In this document: positions 23,195 to 35,196 of the stretch, piece by piece
Numbering within the stretch: the stretch's first letter is position 1
How the letters are laid out: every line of letters begins with the position of its first letter
Source of the DNA: Platycnemis pennipes
Lineage: Eukaryota; Arthropoda; Insecta; Odonata; Platycnemididae
Direction of reading: 5' to 3'
DNA: 64,000 bases
Assembly: GCA_933228895.1 (NCBI GenBank)
Contig: OW121854.1
Location: forward strand, 6,265,131-6,329,130
Notes under the pieces: model-generated
What the model was told of the DNA's origin: nothing
The model's database searches: none
Seen by the model: only the letters and a program-made list of their open reading frames with translations
Program-made: the position numbers and the translations under genes

Positions 23195-24471
23195 CACTGT
23201 AAAAAGTAGATCTGATTTTAAGGTACAAAAGTGATCTGAATTTCAGATGCAACAATTTTAAGACAGGGTATGTTGAATTTCAGCAGTAATATCTTGTCTA
23301 AAAATAAGGCAGAAACTGGACTGAAATTCAGTCCAGGTGTTTCATTCATTCATTTTCAGATAGGTCTATGCTGAATTTAAGACAGCCCTGGTCTGGTAAT
23401 AATGCGGGTTGCTATTGAAATTCAAGCCTACTCTGAGGGGATGTCTTATTTTAAGGCAGGTGCAGGATTGAAAATCACACCAGGTGGGACTTATTTTAAG
23501 ATAGTTTCATGCTGAATTTAAGACCAGGGCTGTCTTAAATTCAGCATGGGCCTATCTGAAAATAAGTACCACGTAACAATGCGGGTTGCTATTGAAATCA
23601 AAGCCTACTTTTATGCGATGTCTAATTATAAATACTAGATATTTAAACACTTCACACGAACACAAACCAAAACCCTAACGTTTCATATTTTTATTCGATG
23701 ATACTGTTTCACTGACTAAATTCTTCAATAGAGCAAACGTAAGTTATAGAATTTCCATTGAAAATGATTCCATGACTGAAATGGGAACACATGGACAATA
23801 ACTTCAAAGATAATATGAAAATGTGCTCTTTTATTGGAAACAAAGTAATCCATACAAAGTCTTCGATGCCACAGATGTGTGCCAGTATCTTCAAACCGAA
23901 GGAGGAACTGTCACTTGATGAGGGCGACTATTTTTTAGTTCTTACAACCCTGCCGCGTAGACAAAATAAGGAAGTTTACTCTCAGGATACTTCACTCAGA
24001 CACAACTGACTCCCTTCTGCAAATAAACTAAGTATCATTGCCACATTCTCACACCATTAATTCATCGCACGAAACTTATTTCACCTACTTACAATGAAAT
24101 TTGACTAGACTTCGAATTTTACTTCCTTACGCTTCGTAATTCTTGTTGACATCCTGCTCCCTGAGGTTGAATGAAAAACACTGCGTTTTGTTTATCCTGC
24201 TCCCTGGTTACGCTCCGCCCATCAGTCTCTGCTATTGGCTGGTTAGCTCCAATTGCGGAGCCAACCAAGGCTTGCTTATTTTCAGCCCGGGTGATCTGAA
24301 TTTCAGATCACAAGCATGTCATTGTCAACATGCAGTGGTTATGGTCTTAAAATAAGACGGAGGTGTGTCTGATTTTCACGCATCATGACTCTTAAATTCA
24401 GACCACTACCTTAAAATCAGACAGCGCTTAAATTCAGATCGCACTGAAAATCAGATCAACTTTTTACAGTG
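23195..24471. mobile_element. CACTG-ended DNA transposon, 1.28 kb, non-autonomous
   Basis: It begins CACTGTAAAAAG and ends CTTTTTACAGTG, with the dinucleotide AT directly outside both ends. Beyond the short terminal repeat both ends hold many subterminal copies of motifs such as TCTGAATTTCAGAT, TTAAATTCAG and AAAATCAGA in both orientations. This is the usual layout of CACTA (EnSpm) elements, in which subterminal repeats bind the transposase. No transposase frame is visible; the longest internal frame is 72 codons. A 297-base relative with matching ends is at 46.2-46.5 kb. Confidence 0.75.
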
Positions 24472-25924
24472 ATGTTTTATTAGAAATAGAGATAATTTAG
24501 ACACTTGGCTCTTTCGTTTGGCCTGTACCTTTCCTGCATATGAAATGATAAGATATATTTTAGAGTAATTGGATAGGGTGCTTCAATTTTCATTGTTGTT
24601 TTTCGTTTCTATTGTTTGAAATTAATTTTATCAGTATAGCATCAAATTTAACATGTTTGATTATCCAGTACCATTTTCGATGATGTAACACATAACGTGA
24701 ATAAATAATGCATCTGATAACATGAAGGTAGCTTTAAATTTGATTATTATTTAAGCAACAACTTGAATAAGCCTTTAATAGCTTATTGTTAGTTCTTTTT
24801 GCTAGTAGTTCACATTTAGAAAATATGCTGAAAAGCACTTAAAATTCAATTTCGAGCCCAGTGGAGTCCTAGAATTATATCTTAAAGCTTCATAGGGTAT
24901 ATATTCAATAGGATACGTTTAGACATAAGGTGAAAACGTTTTGGTCCGCGAGTACAAAGGAATCGGTTGTTTGCTTAACGTAAGACAATATTTCTCCTCA
25001 ATTATGGCAGCTCCAAGTTTGGTCGGAGGAATCCGATGCTTCCCTTCACCGGACGAGACTCTCCACGGGAAGTTGATGATGTAAATATTTTTAGTCAAAC
25101 AAATTAACCGCGAGAAATTTTCAAACTCTTGACTGCTAACGCATATTTTGAAAATGTACTTAGCACCGGATCTTAAACGGCATGCAAACTACAGCAACGT
25201 TGCGCAACAATTAAGCCTCAGACGTAACTGGAGACAAATGAAGGGGTAGAGTTTATTCTCATATTAAAACCAATACCATGTATTCCATTGGGAAAATTTA
25301 ACTAGGCTCTTTGTAGGCAGTAGGCTCATCTTGTCCGGTAAAAATTTTCAGGAAAATTTGTTGGCCCCTTGAAATGGATGGTTTCAATCAATTCCTATAA
25401 TTTGTATAGGTTTCTTAAATATTTCCAAACCACATATTATTATTTAAGAAGTGTTAATATCATAGAATTTTTGATTCTGAAATTAGGGGCACAGCCGCAT
25501 TACTTATATTACAGGAATAGAAACGGTTACACTGACGGCATTAATAACACATGAATATGATATTAAATAAAAAGGGAAAAAGAACTAATTTAGAGAAAAG
25601 TATAGGAAAATATAACTCACGTGTCTAGTATTGAAAAATCAGGGTATTTATTGTTTACTCTGTTTAGAAAACACTATTGATTGGAATGTTATTGGGTGAT
25701 TACGATAGATTTGTGTCCGTTGTAAGGTCAGATAATGAGTGGGTTAATTATGAATGGAAAAGCCACCACAGACAAGAATAAAACTCAATGCTAGTAAGGG
25801 AGAGAAGAGGTATTTCGGAGTTAGCTGAAGGTAGCACCACTGATATACCTAAAGAGATTGAGTTAGTTAAAGAGGCCTTTTGCTAATAGATGAGAGCCCA
25901 CACCAGGAAACCTAGAAAATATAT
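24472..25924. other. AT-rich DNA without recognisable gene
   Basis: Short frames only; no repeat family recognised. Confidence 0.4.
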
Positions 25925-26045
25925 TCCTAGATGGATTGTAAGGATCCGAATATTAAGTGTAGCGTTGTGAGGTTGCGAAACAAGGACCTTGGTAGAAGAA
26001 GACGAGAAGACAATGGAGACATACGAGTATATACAGAGTTTGGTG
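25925..26045 (+). mobile_element. Decayed LINE reverse-transcriptase fragment
   Basis: One plus-strand frame reads ILSVAL-stop-GCETRTLVEEDEK, matching the conserved 'W.VALYGCE.WTL...EK..EAFEMW' segment of RTE-like reverse transcriptases. A stop replaces the tyrosine before GCE. Neighbouring sequence to about 26.25 kb is purine-rich and may be the remainder, but is too changed to align by eye. Confidence 0.5.
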
Positions 26046-26561
26046 GCAAAGGAGAGAGAAGAGGAAGTGGTGGTTGGAGACGAGAAAACATCGCTGGAGG
26101 AAATGAACGAGTACAAGCAATGAAAGGGGAAGTCTTATTAAGGGCTCTAATAGAGATCAGAGCTCTGGGGACAAGGGAAGAGACGAAGAAATTGGTCGTT
26201 ACGTGAAATGTAGAGGGAGGTGGCGTCGGTGGTGGGAAAGAGAAAATGAGAAACTGAAGGAAAAGATGGAATTCGTTTTCACTACGCAACATGTGTCTGG
26301 TGTGTGTTTATAGGCCCCTTTTCTCCTACTGCTCCCTGATCAATTTTTTTTCAAATTATTAGCAATCATTTTATTTTTTTGGTTGTCATATTGCTTTTCC
26401 ATTCATATCTTATCCGCCTAAGGAGGTTAGAAGGTACAAGAGGGAATATATGTATGCTAGATTACGGGTGACAATGAATCCATAGAAGGGGTGCTTGGGC
26501 AGGATCGTCGCCTTTTCGGTACAAAGATTGAAGATTTTTCGTAAAATATTTTACTATGTTA

Positions 26562-27111
26562 TGCCCGATTCACATGGTGCGTTTTTCCTTGAGTGCTAGC
26601 TTGCTGTATTTCATGCGTGTTACCAAGCGGGCGACGAAGGTGGCCGCTGCGCTGGCTTCGCTAATGGTTGTCCGTTCACACGTAGCAGGAGCTATCCTCC
26701 TTGCTTACCTACTACTCTTAGACCATGCCTCAACACGAAGATGTTTATTGTGATAGTTCCGATTACGAACTACATATAAACAAGTTCCGTTTCATTATGC
26801 TTCCATAATCACCACAATTTATCCCTACTCTATAGATTTGCACTCATTTTTAAACACAATATCGATCATGAGATGCTAAAGCAGCACCAGGCGGAACCTT
26901 TATTTTGATCACGTGATGCAACGATGATTGGCCGGCAACAATATCCATCAGTAAAACGCACAAGGAAAGTAGCACCGGACTTAAACCTCGAAATCAAGCG
27001 AGCTAGCCGTCAGGGCAGCCGGACAGCAGTCAGCGTTTCCAGCAAGCAAGCACCCATCAGCACTCCACGCAAGAAATCCATCCGGGAGAAACGCACCGTG
27101 TGAACCAGGCT
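26562..27111. mobile_element. PIF/Harbinger-like MITE with TTA target duplication
   Basis: Imperfect terminal inverted repeats of about 25 bases begin TGCCCGATTCACATGGTGCG on the left and, read on the minus strand, AGCCTGGTTCACACGGTGCG on the right. TTA flanks both ends (26559-26561 and 27112-27114), the three-base target duplication typical of the PIF/Harbinger superfamily. The 550-base interior has a 65-codon frame crossing the left end and no transposase, so it is a non-autonomous passenger. Its interior is more GC-rich than its surroundings. Confidence 0.8.
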
Positions 27112-27278
27112 TTATGTCTTGGAGCAATGAAAATATAAATAAAGAGGGGACCGGGACTACCAGGTGAATGAAAATAAGCCTGCACTCAGCGGGTTTAATG
27201 ATATACCAATTTTATATTCGTGCAACTTATGGCTCTCCAAATAATCGAACGGTGAAATTTCGCGTGATGGATGCGCTT

Positions 27279-27640
27279 CATCATCATCATCGGTCAACAA
27301 TCCTAGGATTGGTGTGACGCAGCCCTCTACTCGATTCTTATATCGGCCAACGTCTTCCCATTTAGCTAACTATTTTCTTCTGCATCCTTCACAGTTTGTT
27401 TCATACATCTCATAAGACGCGACGTCTGCATTTCCCATTCTTCCAGTTCACTTCCTTCTCGATGATTGTCTTCATTAGGCCATCTTGTCTTGAGTTATTG
27501 CCAATTAAGTTGTCCTATCTCCTTTTTAGAGTTATCTGCAGACTTCTCTTTTCTTCCACTCTTCTTAAGACTTCTTCGTTTGTCATTAGGTTGATCAGTT
27601 TTGTCTTCAGTATTCATTGGTGTCACCACTTTTCAAATTT
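27279..27640 (-). mobile_element. LINE-R 3' fragment
   Basis: The minus strand carries the C-terminal coding region and 3' end of the RTE-like LINE-R. The order is a counterpart of 'NEEV...EKRSL..TI.RR..N.IGH.LR..GLMKTI.EGK', then 'RLADR..EWRAASNQS', and a final ATGATGATGATG. Frameshifts and stops make it inactive. The plus-strand 131-codon frame over the region is its shadow. Confidence 0.7.
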
Positions 27641-27871
27641 GGGCTTATCTCTCCATATCATAGCAAAGATTCGACCACATATTAGTTTTAATCGATATGG
27701 CAATCCATTCCTTACTGAATCGGTCATTTTTTTACTATCGCATCAAACAAAACGCCCTTGCTCTAGAGGATGCTATTCCCATTGTCTATGAGTGATGCTA
27801 ACGTGCAGGAGCAACTGTTGAGTGATGGAATATGAAGTGCTGAAAGAACTCAGAGCTCAATACGAGTGCGC

Positions 27872-28226
27872 CTCGTGTCTGCGGCGGGGGATCGGGTTGG
27901 TATGCTGGCTAGAGTACTGGCCTCCAATCCCAAGGGCTCGGGCTCGATTCCCGGAAGTGGCGGATTTTTCAGTGGAAAATCGGTCCCCTTGAGTGTCTAG
28001 TGGAGGGCATTTCAAGTTCAGAACTCCGTCCGTCGGATGATCCCTTTGGCGCCTTTCGTTAAGACGTAATGCCGACGCCGGGTTTCTCTCCACCCTCCTC
28101 CGTTCCCTGAAAACTCCTACCTTTACCCAATTATCCACCTATTCCATTAATGTCGCAAATGACCTCAGCTGTCGGTCACCTCCCCTAAATAACCAACCAA
28201 CCAACCAACCAACTCGTGTCTGTGGC
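27872..28226 (+). mobile_element. SINE-2 copy with target duplication
   Basis: The insertion is flanked by CTCGTGTCTGCGGC and CTCGTGTCTGTGGC, a 13-of-14 match and thus a target duplication. The 5' head is tRNA-like, with TGGCTAGAGTACTGG as A box and GGCTCGATTCCCGG as B box. A family-specific body follows (CTCCGTCCGTCGGATG; ATGCCGACGCCGGGTTTCTC) and the tail is a CCAA repeat. Such SINEs are transcribed from their internal pol III promoter and moved by a partner LINE. The AACC/AACT-type tail differs from the ends of LINE-A and LINE-R, so neither is an obvious partner. Confidence 0.88.
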
Positions 28227-28479
28227 GAAAAGATAAAGATAATAAATATTGCGCTGCGCGTTGTGCAACTGGCTGACTACCTTTATGCACTCAATGCATT
28301 CTTCTAGGAACGTTTCCGTAGTGCTGTGATACCCTGAAGTTTTCTGCTCGTGTAATCAATTTAAAAAATGTACTTAATATCCCAACTCCCCCCAGAAGAT
28401 CTTTTTGCCTGTTAGTCTGGTCAAAGTGGTCACGACAGTAGGCATGACAATGGTGACAGAGACAGTGGATGATCGCATG

Positions 28480-29060
28480 CGCGGTGGTTTCGTCCTCTTT
28501 TGTCAGTCGGTTCACACCCCTGGCGGAAGGGGGAGGACTGGTACCGCGGCAACTTCATAGTGTCATCCTTCCAACCCCTCCTCTTTTTCCGTCCTACCCC
28601 TTGCGGAGCCGCAGGAATGAAATGCCGCCCCTGCCACCCCTGGCTGCTCCTCCCTCCACCGGCCCTTTGTGCTCCCGCGCCAAATATCCTCCTTTGTGCC
28701 CCTGATTCTCCTCCTCGGGGGAAATTCCGGTAAAAAAGAGACCGTGATTATTTCTTTCCATCCCTGAAAGCATTCTCTTTTTATGGGGTAACATTCATTC
28801 TTAGCATTTTTTCATTCCCCTCTCCTCGTTTTGTGCCTTTCGTGGAGTGCCGTTTGGAGCTAGCACACCGTGTCCCGCGGATCCCACGCTCCGTGAATGG
28901 ATTCATTCGAGAGTGCGGAAGAAGGCCTTTCTTGGTGCTTCCATTGGTGAAGATGGCGATTGTCCCGACTGGAATGGCGTGGTTTTACGAGACATGTGCG
29001 ACTATCGCGAGGGCTGTGCGTATTACGGTTAGAGCTCGACGGTATTACGTTGAAATGCAT
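28480..29060. other. GC-rich island
   Basis: A GC-rich, pyrimidine-rich block with overlapping 60-87 codon frames on both strands. The tract TATTACGG...CGGTATTACG near 29,017-29,047 is the only internal symmetry seen. No known domain. Confidence 0.35.
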
Positions 29061-30480
29061 CGCATGAAAAGCTGCATAGCCTGGGTATTATTTTGATGTG
29101 GTACATTCTACGAGGTATTTAGTTGATTGCACTATATTTTTTTTCAATTCTGCAATACATATTTAGTGGTATTTTGAACGGTTTCGTGTCGTAGAACTGA
29201 GAAAAAAGTGAATGCGAAGCGTTAGTACGTCATATGCAATTTTACGCCCCATGTTTTTCACCAAAGTAAGCAACTCAGAACTGAGTGGGTATATCGCCAC
29301 TGTTGTGACTGAAAGGCAGTATTAAAGTGCGATATGACATACATTCCAACTTCGCCCTCATTTGTCTTTAAGGAGGCACACTCTTTACTTGGCAACGATC
29401 TCGCATTACATATCCTTTGAGGCACTATCCAGGCTGCACCTTAATGCATCTGTAATATCCTAAGTCTCTTCTTGGATGTCTTAATTTGTATTGTCACTGT
29501 TTTCGCGGGTTTCATGCAATTTTTCTTCAAGATAATTAGGTGTTTGTCACATAGTACAAAAATATATCCCCGGCTATGCTAAACGGGGAGAATACCTCAG
29601 TAGCTGACGTATATTCATCGAGAGGGACTACCTAATTTTTTTAACACCAATCCCAAGTCAGGGTACGGTATTGATATCATTACTTTTTTAGTTTTTTTGG
29701 TAATTTTAAGCTAATTTTTCTACCGACAGTGAGCTTTGAAAAGAATTTTCTAAAAACTAGAAAAAATATAACATAACGCACTCTCCAACATAACGCAATA
29801 CTATTCATTTGAAAAATTCTGACTCCTTATGCTGATGAAAACATAGAAATACATTGCCTGCGGTAGATCTTGCAATGATAATTACCTCAGTGTAGCAAAA
29901 AGTAGAGTTATTCGGTGAAAACATAAGGCAGATAATGAAATATTCCTTTTTATACTCTTTCAGGAAGGCGTGCATACTGATTTGTTGTTTACTTTGGTAA
30001 TCTCTTCTTCGTCTTCTCGTAAATTCCCCTAAATATGCCCTAGATTATGCACTTTCTGAAAAGGCTGGTTGCGTACATTTAAGATTCATAATGTCACTGG
30101 AAAGTATTGATTTAATGTGGAATTTCAAAAGCATTTATTTGACAGAAATGATCCTATTCCCAGCAAGTTTAATCTCTTAATATCTACAATTAGAAAACGT
30201 GAAGTATACTTAGTAATCTCTGAATACATTGGAATTAATTACATAACTTCCTGCAAACACAGTGGTGTGTACAGAGTCGAAAAACTACTTTTTTATTTTT
30301 GAAACATTTAGGGACACTTCGAATTCTATGCATCAAAAGCGAAAAATAGTTTTTAAAATTTGAGTCATATATCGTCAAAAATATTCAATGATATGATTCA
30401 TTAAGACGTCGATTAAATAAACTGTTGATAATTGATTGATCGGATTCAACAGTGTCAGGCGAGATTTGGTGGAACAGCAT
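29061..30480. other. AT-rich DNA without recognisable gene
   Basis: No coding similarity or repeat structure seen. Confidence 0.4.
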
Positions 30481-30481
30481 C

Positions 30482-30624
30482 TTAAGTAAATGAAGCACAA
30501 AACCTGCTTAAGATCTGGCATTGACCACAATTTAATACAAAATGCCGAGTGCTTCATTGCTTCCTTTGCATTAAATTGTGGACAATACCACATCTCAAGA
30601 AGGTTTTGTACTTCATTTATTTAA
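30482..30624. repeat. Long hairpin, 60-bp arms and 23-base loop
   Basis: Arms 30482-30541 and 30565-30624 pair over 60 bases with about eight mismatches and no gaps. If transcribed, the RNA would form a long hairpin of the size that feeds endo-siRNA or microRNA-like processing. No flanking target duplication is visible, so a MITE is possible but unproven. It is not similar to the other fold-backs in the window. Confidence 0.65.
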
Positions 30625-30679
30625 CTGATTGATATTTGACTATGCAAAGGCAGTAACTAATTGATATCAGTGTTAGCTA

Positions 30680-31260
30680 ACATTAAGCCCGGCTCCCAAA
30701 CACATCGGCACTGCGTCTGCGCTGGGAGGAGATATAGTTTTCGCCTCGAACACCAGGAGAGAGATATCGCCCATTCGGTTTCGCGGACCTCAAATCATGT
30801 TCTCTCTCTCCTTCCCCCGTCCCCTATTACTCCCGATCTTGTCGTACTGCGTTCGTCGTTTGTTCGGGACAAAGCCGTCGGAATGTCCTCTGCCGGTGAA
30901 CGTTGGAGGGGGGAAGCCTAATCGCCGGAGCCATCTATCTTTGGACTCCTGAATCGCAACCTCGGTCCCGCGAATCCGTGGATGGCGTTCGTTGTCCCCC
31001 CTTCCGCATCCATTGACGAGTGATTCGTCCCCAGGGTTGTGCGAATTATTAATTCAGCAAACGCCCTTCTAATACCTCAAAACTGTTATGGGAAGGTCAG
31101 GGAGGTCCCCAAACGGACGGACACATCGGCTGGACCATCTATCGGCTCACCCTCTCGCAAGAGGGTGGATTGTTCCACCCTGTGGCCCGCTAGCGTGTTC
31201 GGGGGAGACTCCCTCGCCGCAGAATTGTTTTGTCCATAGGGGGAGGGTTTCTGGGACACC
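30680..31260. other. GC-rich island
   Basis: CG-rich block with stop-poor frames of 66-86 codons, flanked by AT-rich DNA. No protein domain or RNA gene recognised. Confidence 0.35.
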
Positions 31261-33371
31261 CTAGGGTATCGTCAGCACGGAATGGATGGATTTACCGCTC
31301 TGATCGGAATCTCTACGTGTCACTGATTTTTTTCATGCAGCAAGTATGAAATTCCGTTGCTTTTTAATTTCTGACGATTCCCTGCGATCCTGAGCAGCAT
31401 GACACCAGAAGAGATATCGCGCCATGGAATTGAATCAGGGGTTGATTCTAATTTGATTGAATTCCAACGAAAGAGCATGCCTCAGAGCCAAAAAAAGCGG
31501 TAAAGAAATTAACAGAAAAAGATCTTTTATGGTCTCCAATAAAATATTTTCGTGACGAAACTGATTCCTGAGAGTCTTCACAGGATCTCGGGGATTCTTT
31601 CTGGTTGCGTCCGCGTACGTGGTTTTCCCTAAAACATTTTCGCCAGCTCTCCTGCTGGAATCGTCATGTTCCACGCCGTGAAAACCTGAGATTGAATTCA
31701 CACGATCTCGTTGCCAACCTTTGCATACATTTTTAACGCCGGATATAATATATGATTTGGCCAAATGGATTCCATTTTTTCTCTTTGAAAATAGAGCTGT
31801 TGATGATTTTTATGTTTCTTTTAATTGCAGCTGAAATTGAGATAATGGGTTTAACTCTAGGCTGGTCTTCTTTATCTTAGCATTTAAGCTCATCAGTCTT
31901 ATCCATTGTTTATCATGCCCTCATTATCTTGGCACCCCGAATTATTTTAAGGGTTAGGGGTTTATCTGCAATTTTTTGTGCACCAATACGTTTCCTGAAC
32001 CCCGATTGATAATAAACATATGAGGTTTGTTAAGGCTCTGGTACGTACTTTGCATTTAAATGTATCTATCTAGGCTTTATTGATGAAGAGTTCTAGCTTC
32101 CAAATTTAGGTATCAAATTACAGTAATGGCTCGCTTTTCTATGATACTTATGGAACCTTGAATATTTTATTGTCCTTACCCCTTCCGTGATTAATTTTGT
32201 TTCGTCTTTTGCTATCTGAATATTAATCACCTTATGTTTAGTTTTTGGAGCATTATCAGTAGCAAGGTTTCAATACTAATTATATGGTGTTACTAATGAC
32301 TTCTTTTCGTGCAAAATGCTACATTTAAGCCTAGAAGTGCTTCACTGCTTTACCTATGTGTGTTGTAAGGATGCACATGAACAGGAGTCGTGTTCAACAG
32401 ATCATTTCGATGGTTTGTATCGGTTGGGCTCAACCAGTGGAGACCCAACGAAGTTGTCTCCTACACAATTAAAATCAAGACGTTACCTCGCTCATCGGAA
32501 ACGCAATATTTATGTGACCATTGGAATGTGGTTGCTAATTGTTAACTTGCAGATGTATCTGTATTTTTCACCATAGGTGATGAGTTAATGCCTCTTTGTA
32601 CTGCTATCCAGTACAAAGAGGGTATTAGACAGATTTACCAGAAAATGACGTCCAATGGTGAGAAAAGAAAAACGCCATCGTAAAAGTATTGTAAAAAGGT
32701 CACTGAAATATTAAGTGAAAATGACAAAAACTATTTTTATTTGTATAAATAATAAAAAGGAAAAGATGCTCAATGTCATGAATGGATGATCTTTTATTCA
32801 TCTATTTTTAACTCTTTATTTTGGCTATCAAAACATATTACATTTTGAAATTAAAACACACCAAGTACAACTTGAATCATTAAATATAAACTTATATACT
32901 GATCAAAAATATGCAATCCTTTGCGAGGTGATTTCACTAGATAGAATAGAAATCTAATATGTCTTAGACATGGGCGCTGTTTTGTCGCTTCTCAGTATCT
33001 TTTACATAGTCACCGGTTCACAATTCTCAGTGTAATAAAGGCCTGCTGATCCATAACAAGTTGACTAACTGCTAAGTAACCGTAAATCATAAGTCCACCA
33101 GAAAGCTGCCAACGCTTCTTTGATTGTGGACTGTGATAAACGTGAACAATAATTTTGAAAAAAAGAGTAAAAGTGAAAATCCTTCCTGGAAATAATGCTT
33201 AAATTATTCCTTATTTCAATGAACGAAAAACTTATTTTAATGGCACTAAGACTCTGAAAATTCAGATATCTTCAATCAAAAATACTAACATAAATATATC
33301 TAGCTAGGTCTAAAGCGGTAAAAATTCCGCACTCCTTACATATTAATGAAAAATTGATGTTCCACGGTTCT
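31261..33371. other. AT-rich DNA with a small perfect hairpin
   Basis: The only clear structure is CCTCTTTGTACTG at 32591-32603 and its exact complement CAGTACAAAGAGG at 32609-32621, five bases apart. Open frames here (up to 109 codons, minus strand near 31.4-31.8 kb) show no recognised domain. Confidence 0.4.
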
Positions 33372-34016
33372 GTTGATATTCTGATGTTCGTTTTCCTGGA
33401 GTAAGAACAGGAAGAGTCACCAGCGATGAACGAAGTAAAAGAAAAATTGCCAGTAGAATATCCCAGGGAAAAAGGGCATTTTACCAAAAGACGATCGTGC
33501 TTTCAGCTGCAAACACAAGCGTGGAAGTGGGGAAACATTTTGTTGCAGCAAGTAACTCGAGCATTCTACTGTATGATAGCGAATCATGGACGATGACAGC
33601 AGCCAATGAGTCAAGGTTTGAAGGAATAGAAATCTGGTGCTACCGAATAATGATGAAAATTAAATGGATAGACCAAGTGACAAACGAAGAAGTCTAAATA
33701 CGAGTTGAAAAAGAGAAGTTTACAGAAAACCCTAAAAAGAATACGGGACAACTTAACCATATGTTACGAAACGATGGCCTAATGAAGACAACAGTCGAAG
33801 GCAAAGTGAACGGGAAGAATGGAAAAGGCAGGTCTGGTATGAGAGTATGAAGGATGCAAATTTGCATCCTTCATACTCGTTCTTATATCGTTCGTTCACT
33901 CACGCATACAAGGAATAATTAAGTTGATATGAAGAGGTTGGCCGACAGAAGAATGGAGTGGACGGCTGCGTCAAACCAATTCTAGGATTGTTGAGCGATG
34001 ATGTTGATAATGATGA
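33372..34016 (+). mobile_element. LINE-R 3' fragment with internal palindrome
   Basis: Plus-strand coding traces run from 'DERSKRKIASRISQGKRAFYQK' (interrupted), through IWCYRIMMKIKWIDQVTNEEV and a stop, to 'RLADRRMEWTAASNQF', ending in the usual GATGATGTTGATAATGATGA. Compared with the copy at 39.9-40.1 kb and the piece at 45.6 kb, the sequence folds back at 33860. A perfect 36-base palindrome (33843-33878) is followed by about 40 unrelated bases before the LINE resumes near 33920. The copy is dead. Confidence 0.78.
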
Positions 34017-34780
34017 AGGGTGTAAAAGTAAAGAGAGACGCATTTCTGTGCTATAAAACAGTTTCCTAGATGTAGATCAAGTGAAATATGCACAACAATA
34101 TTTTAGGAAATTAAAGCAACGGTTTAATATAAAATTGGGTAAGCCATAATGCAATGGTTTAGCGCCCTAAAATGATTTGGACTATTTTATTAGTAGTTTT
34201 TAATGATGATTTGATGAAAGGCTTTCGAAATTAAGTTAATATTCCCTTGTAATTCGAAGGGCTTAGCTACTCTTGCGGGCCAGTTTGGAGCTGAGTCATA
34301 CCTTAGTGAATCGGGTTTCCCTGAAGCCATGATGCATTGCTCATGTGAGTCATTCCCTTGATTTAACGCCGCCATCGTGAGTGGAAAACTCCCGGCCGCT
34401 CTCCACTCGCTCACTGCTGGCTGACGACGGAGGCATTCATCCCTCGCATTATGCCTCACTTGCCATCGACAGAGGTTGGCGCCTAAAGACCATCAATTTA
34501 TTTCTTCTCTCATGTGTTTTAACCTGTATCCCCCTATAGTTTGGATACAGACTATATATATATACGGTAATTTCCTCAATATCGAGGAAAAGTACAAGTG
34601 GGGGAATGTAGGGGAAAATAGGAAGTGTAGAGAGTAAGGGGGTAAGGCTCCCGGCGTCGGCAATTGCCTGCTCTGAACAAAAAGTGCCAAGTGGAACACG
34701 GCTTAATTTCCACTTGACGAATGGAGTATTGTACTTGAAATGTTTACACCAAATATTCAAGGAGGAACCGGCTTATTAAA
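34017..34780. other. Non-coding DNA without recognisable gene
   Basis: A mildly GC-rich patch lies around 34.25-34.45 kb with an 89-codon minus frame; a short TA repeat is near 34,555. No family recognised. Confidence 0.35.
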
Positions 34781-35196
34781 GAAAATATTCTCTGGCGTTA
34801 AAATATTTTTAAAACTCCCAACTTATTATGATAGACTGGACCATAATCAAAACATTAGAGAAATTGATCACATAACTGACAATTTCAAAATGTCCTACTT
34901 TCCACGTACAATTAAGGATATAAATTTCTGTAAACATATCCAATAGTAAAAATACAAGTGAATCAATGGATAGCGTAAGTATTTGCTTTTTGTTATAAGG
35001 ACCTTAAGCTAACCCAATTAACGGTGTTTTTGCATGCTTGCTTTGCTATTTTTATCTTTTTTAAATTCTGAAGCGTAGAGTAGAATTACTTAATAATCCT
35101 TTTTATGCATGAAATATAATGCTTGTTTGGTGAGGCTATACCCTCTGCCACACACCTTTATGGTGGCTTTCAGGGCATTATATAGATGTAGATGTA
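34780..35196 (+). mobile_element. LINE-A 3' end with coding tail
   Basis: The plus strand reads 'LKLPTYYDRLDHNQNIREID', then ITDNFKMSYFPRTIKDIN and a stop. This is the same C-terminus that appears on the minus strand at 36.0 kb. The 3'UTR and the CCACACACCTTTATGGTGGC block follow, ending with TAGATGTAGATGTA. It is truncated at its 5' side, as usual for non-LTR elements. Confidence 0.82.

Noticed and set aside
28190..28212. CCAA run as a microsatellite or CRISPR-like array
   Set aside because: It is the simple-repeat tail of a SINE, flanked by the SINE target duplication.
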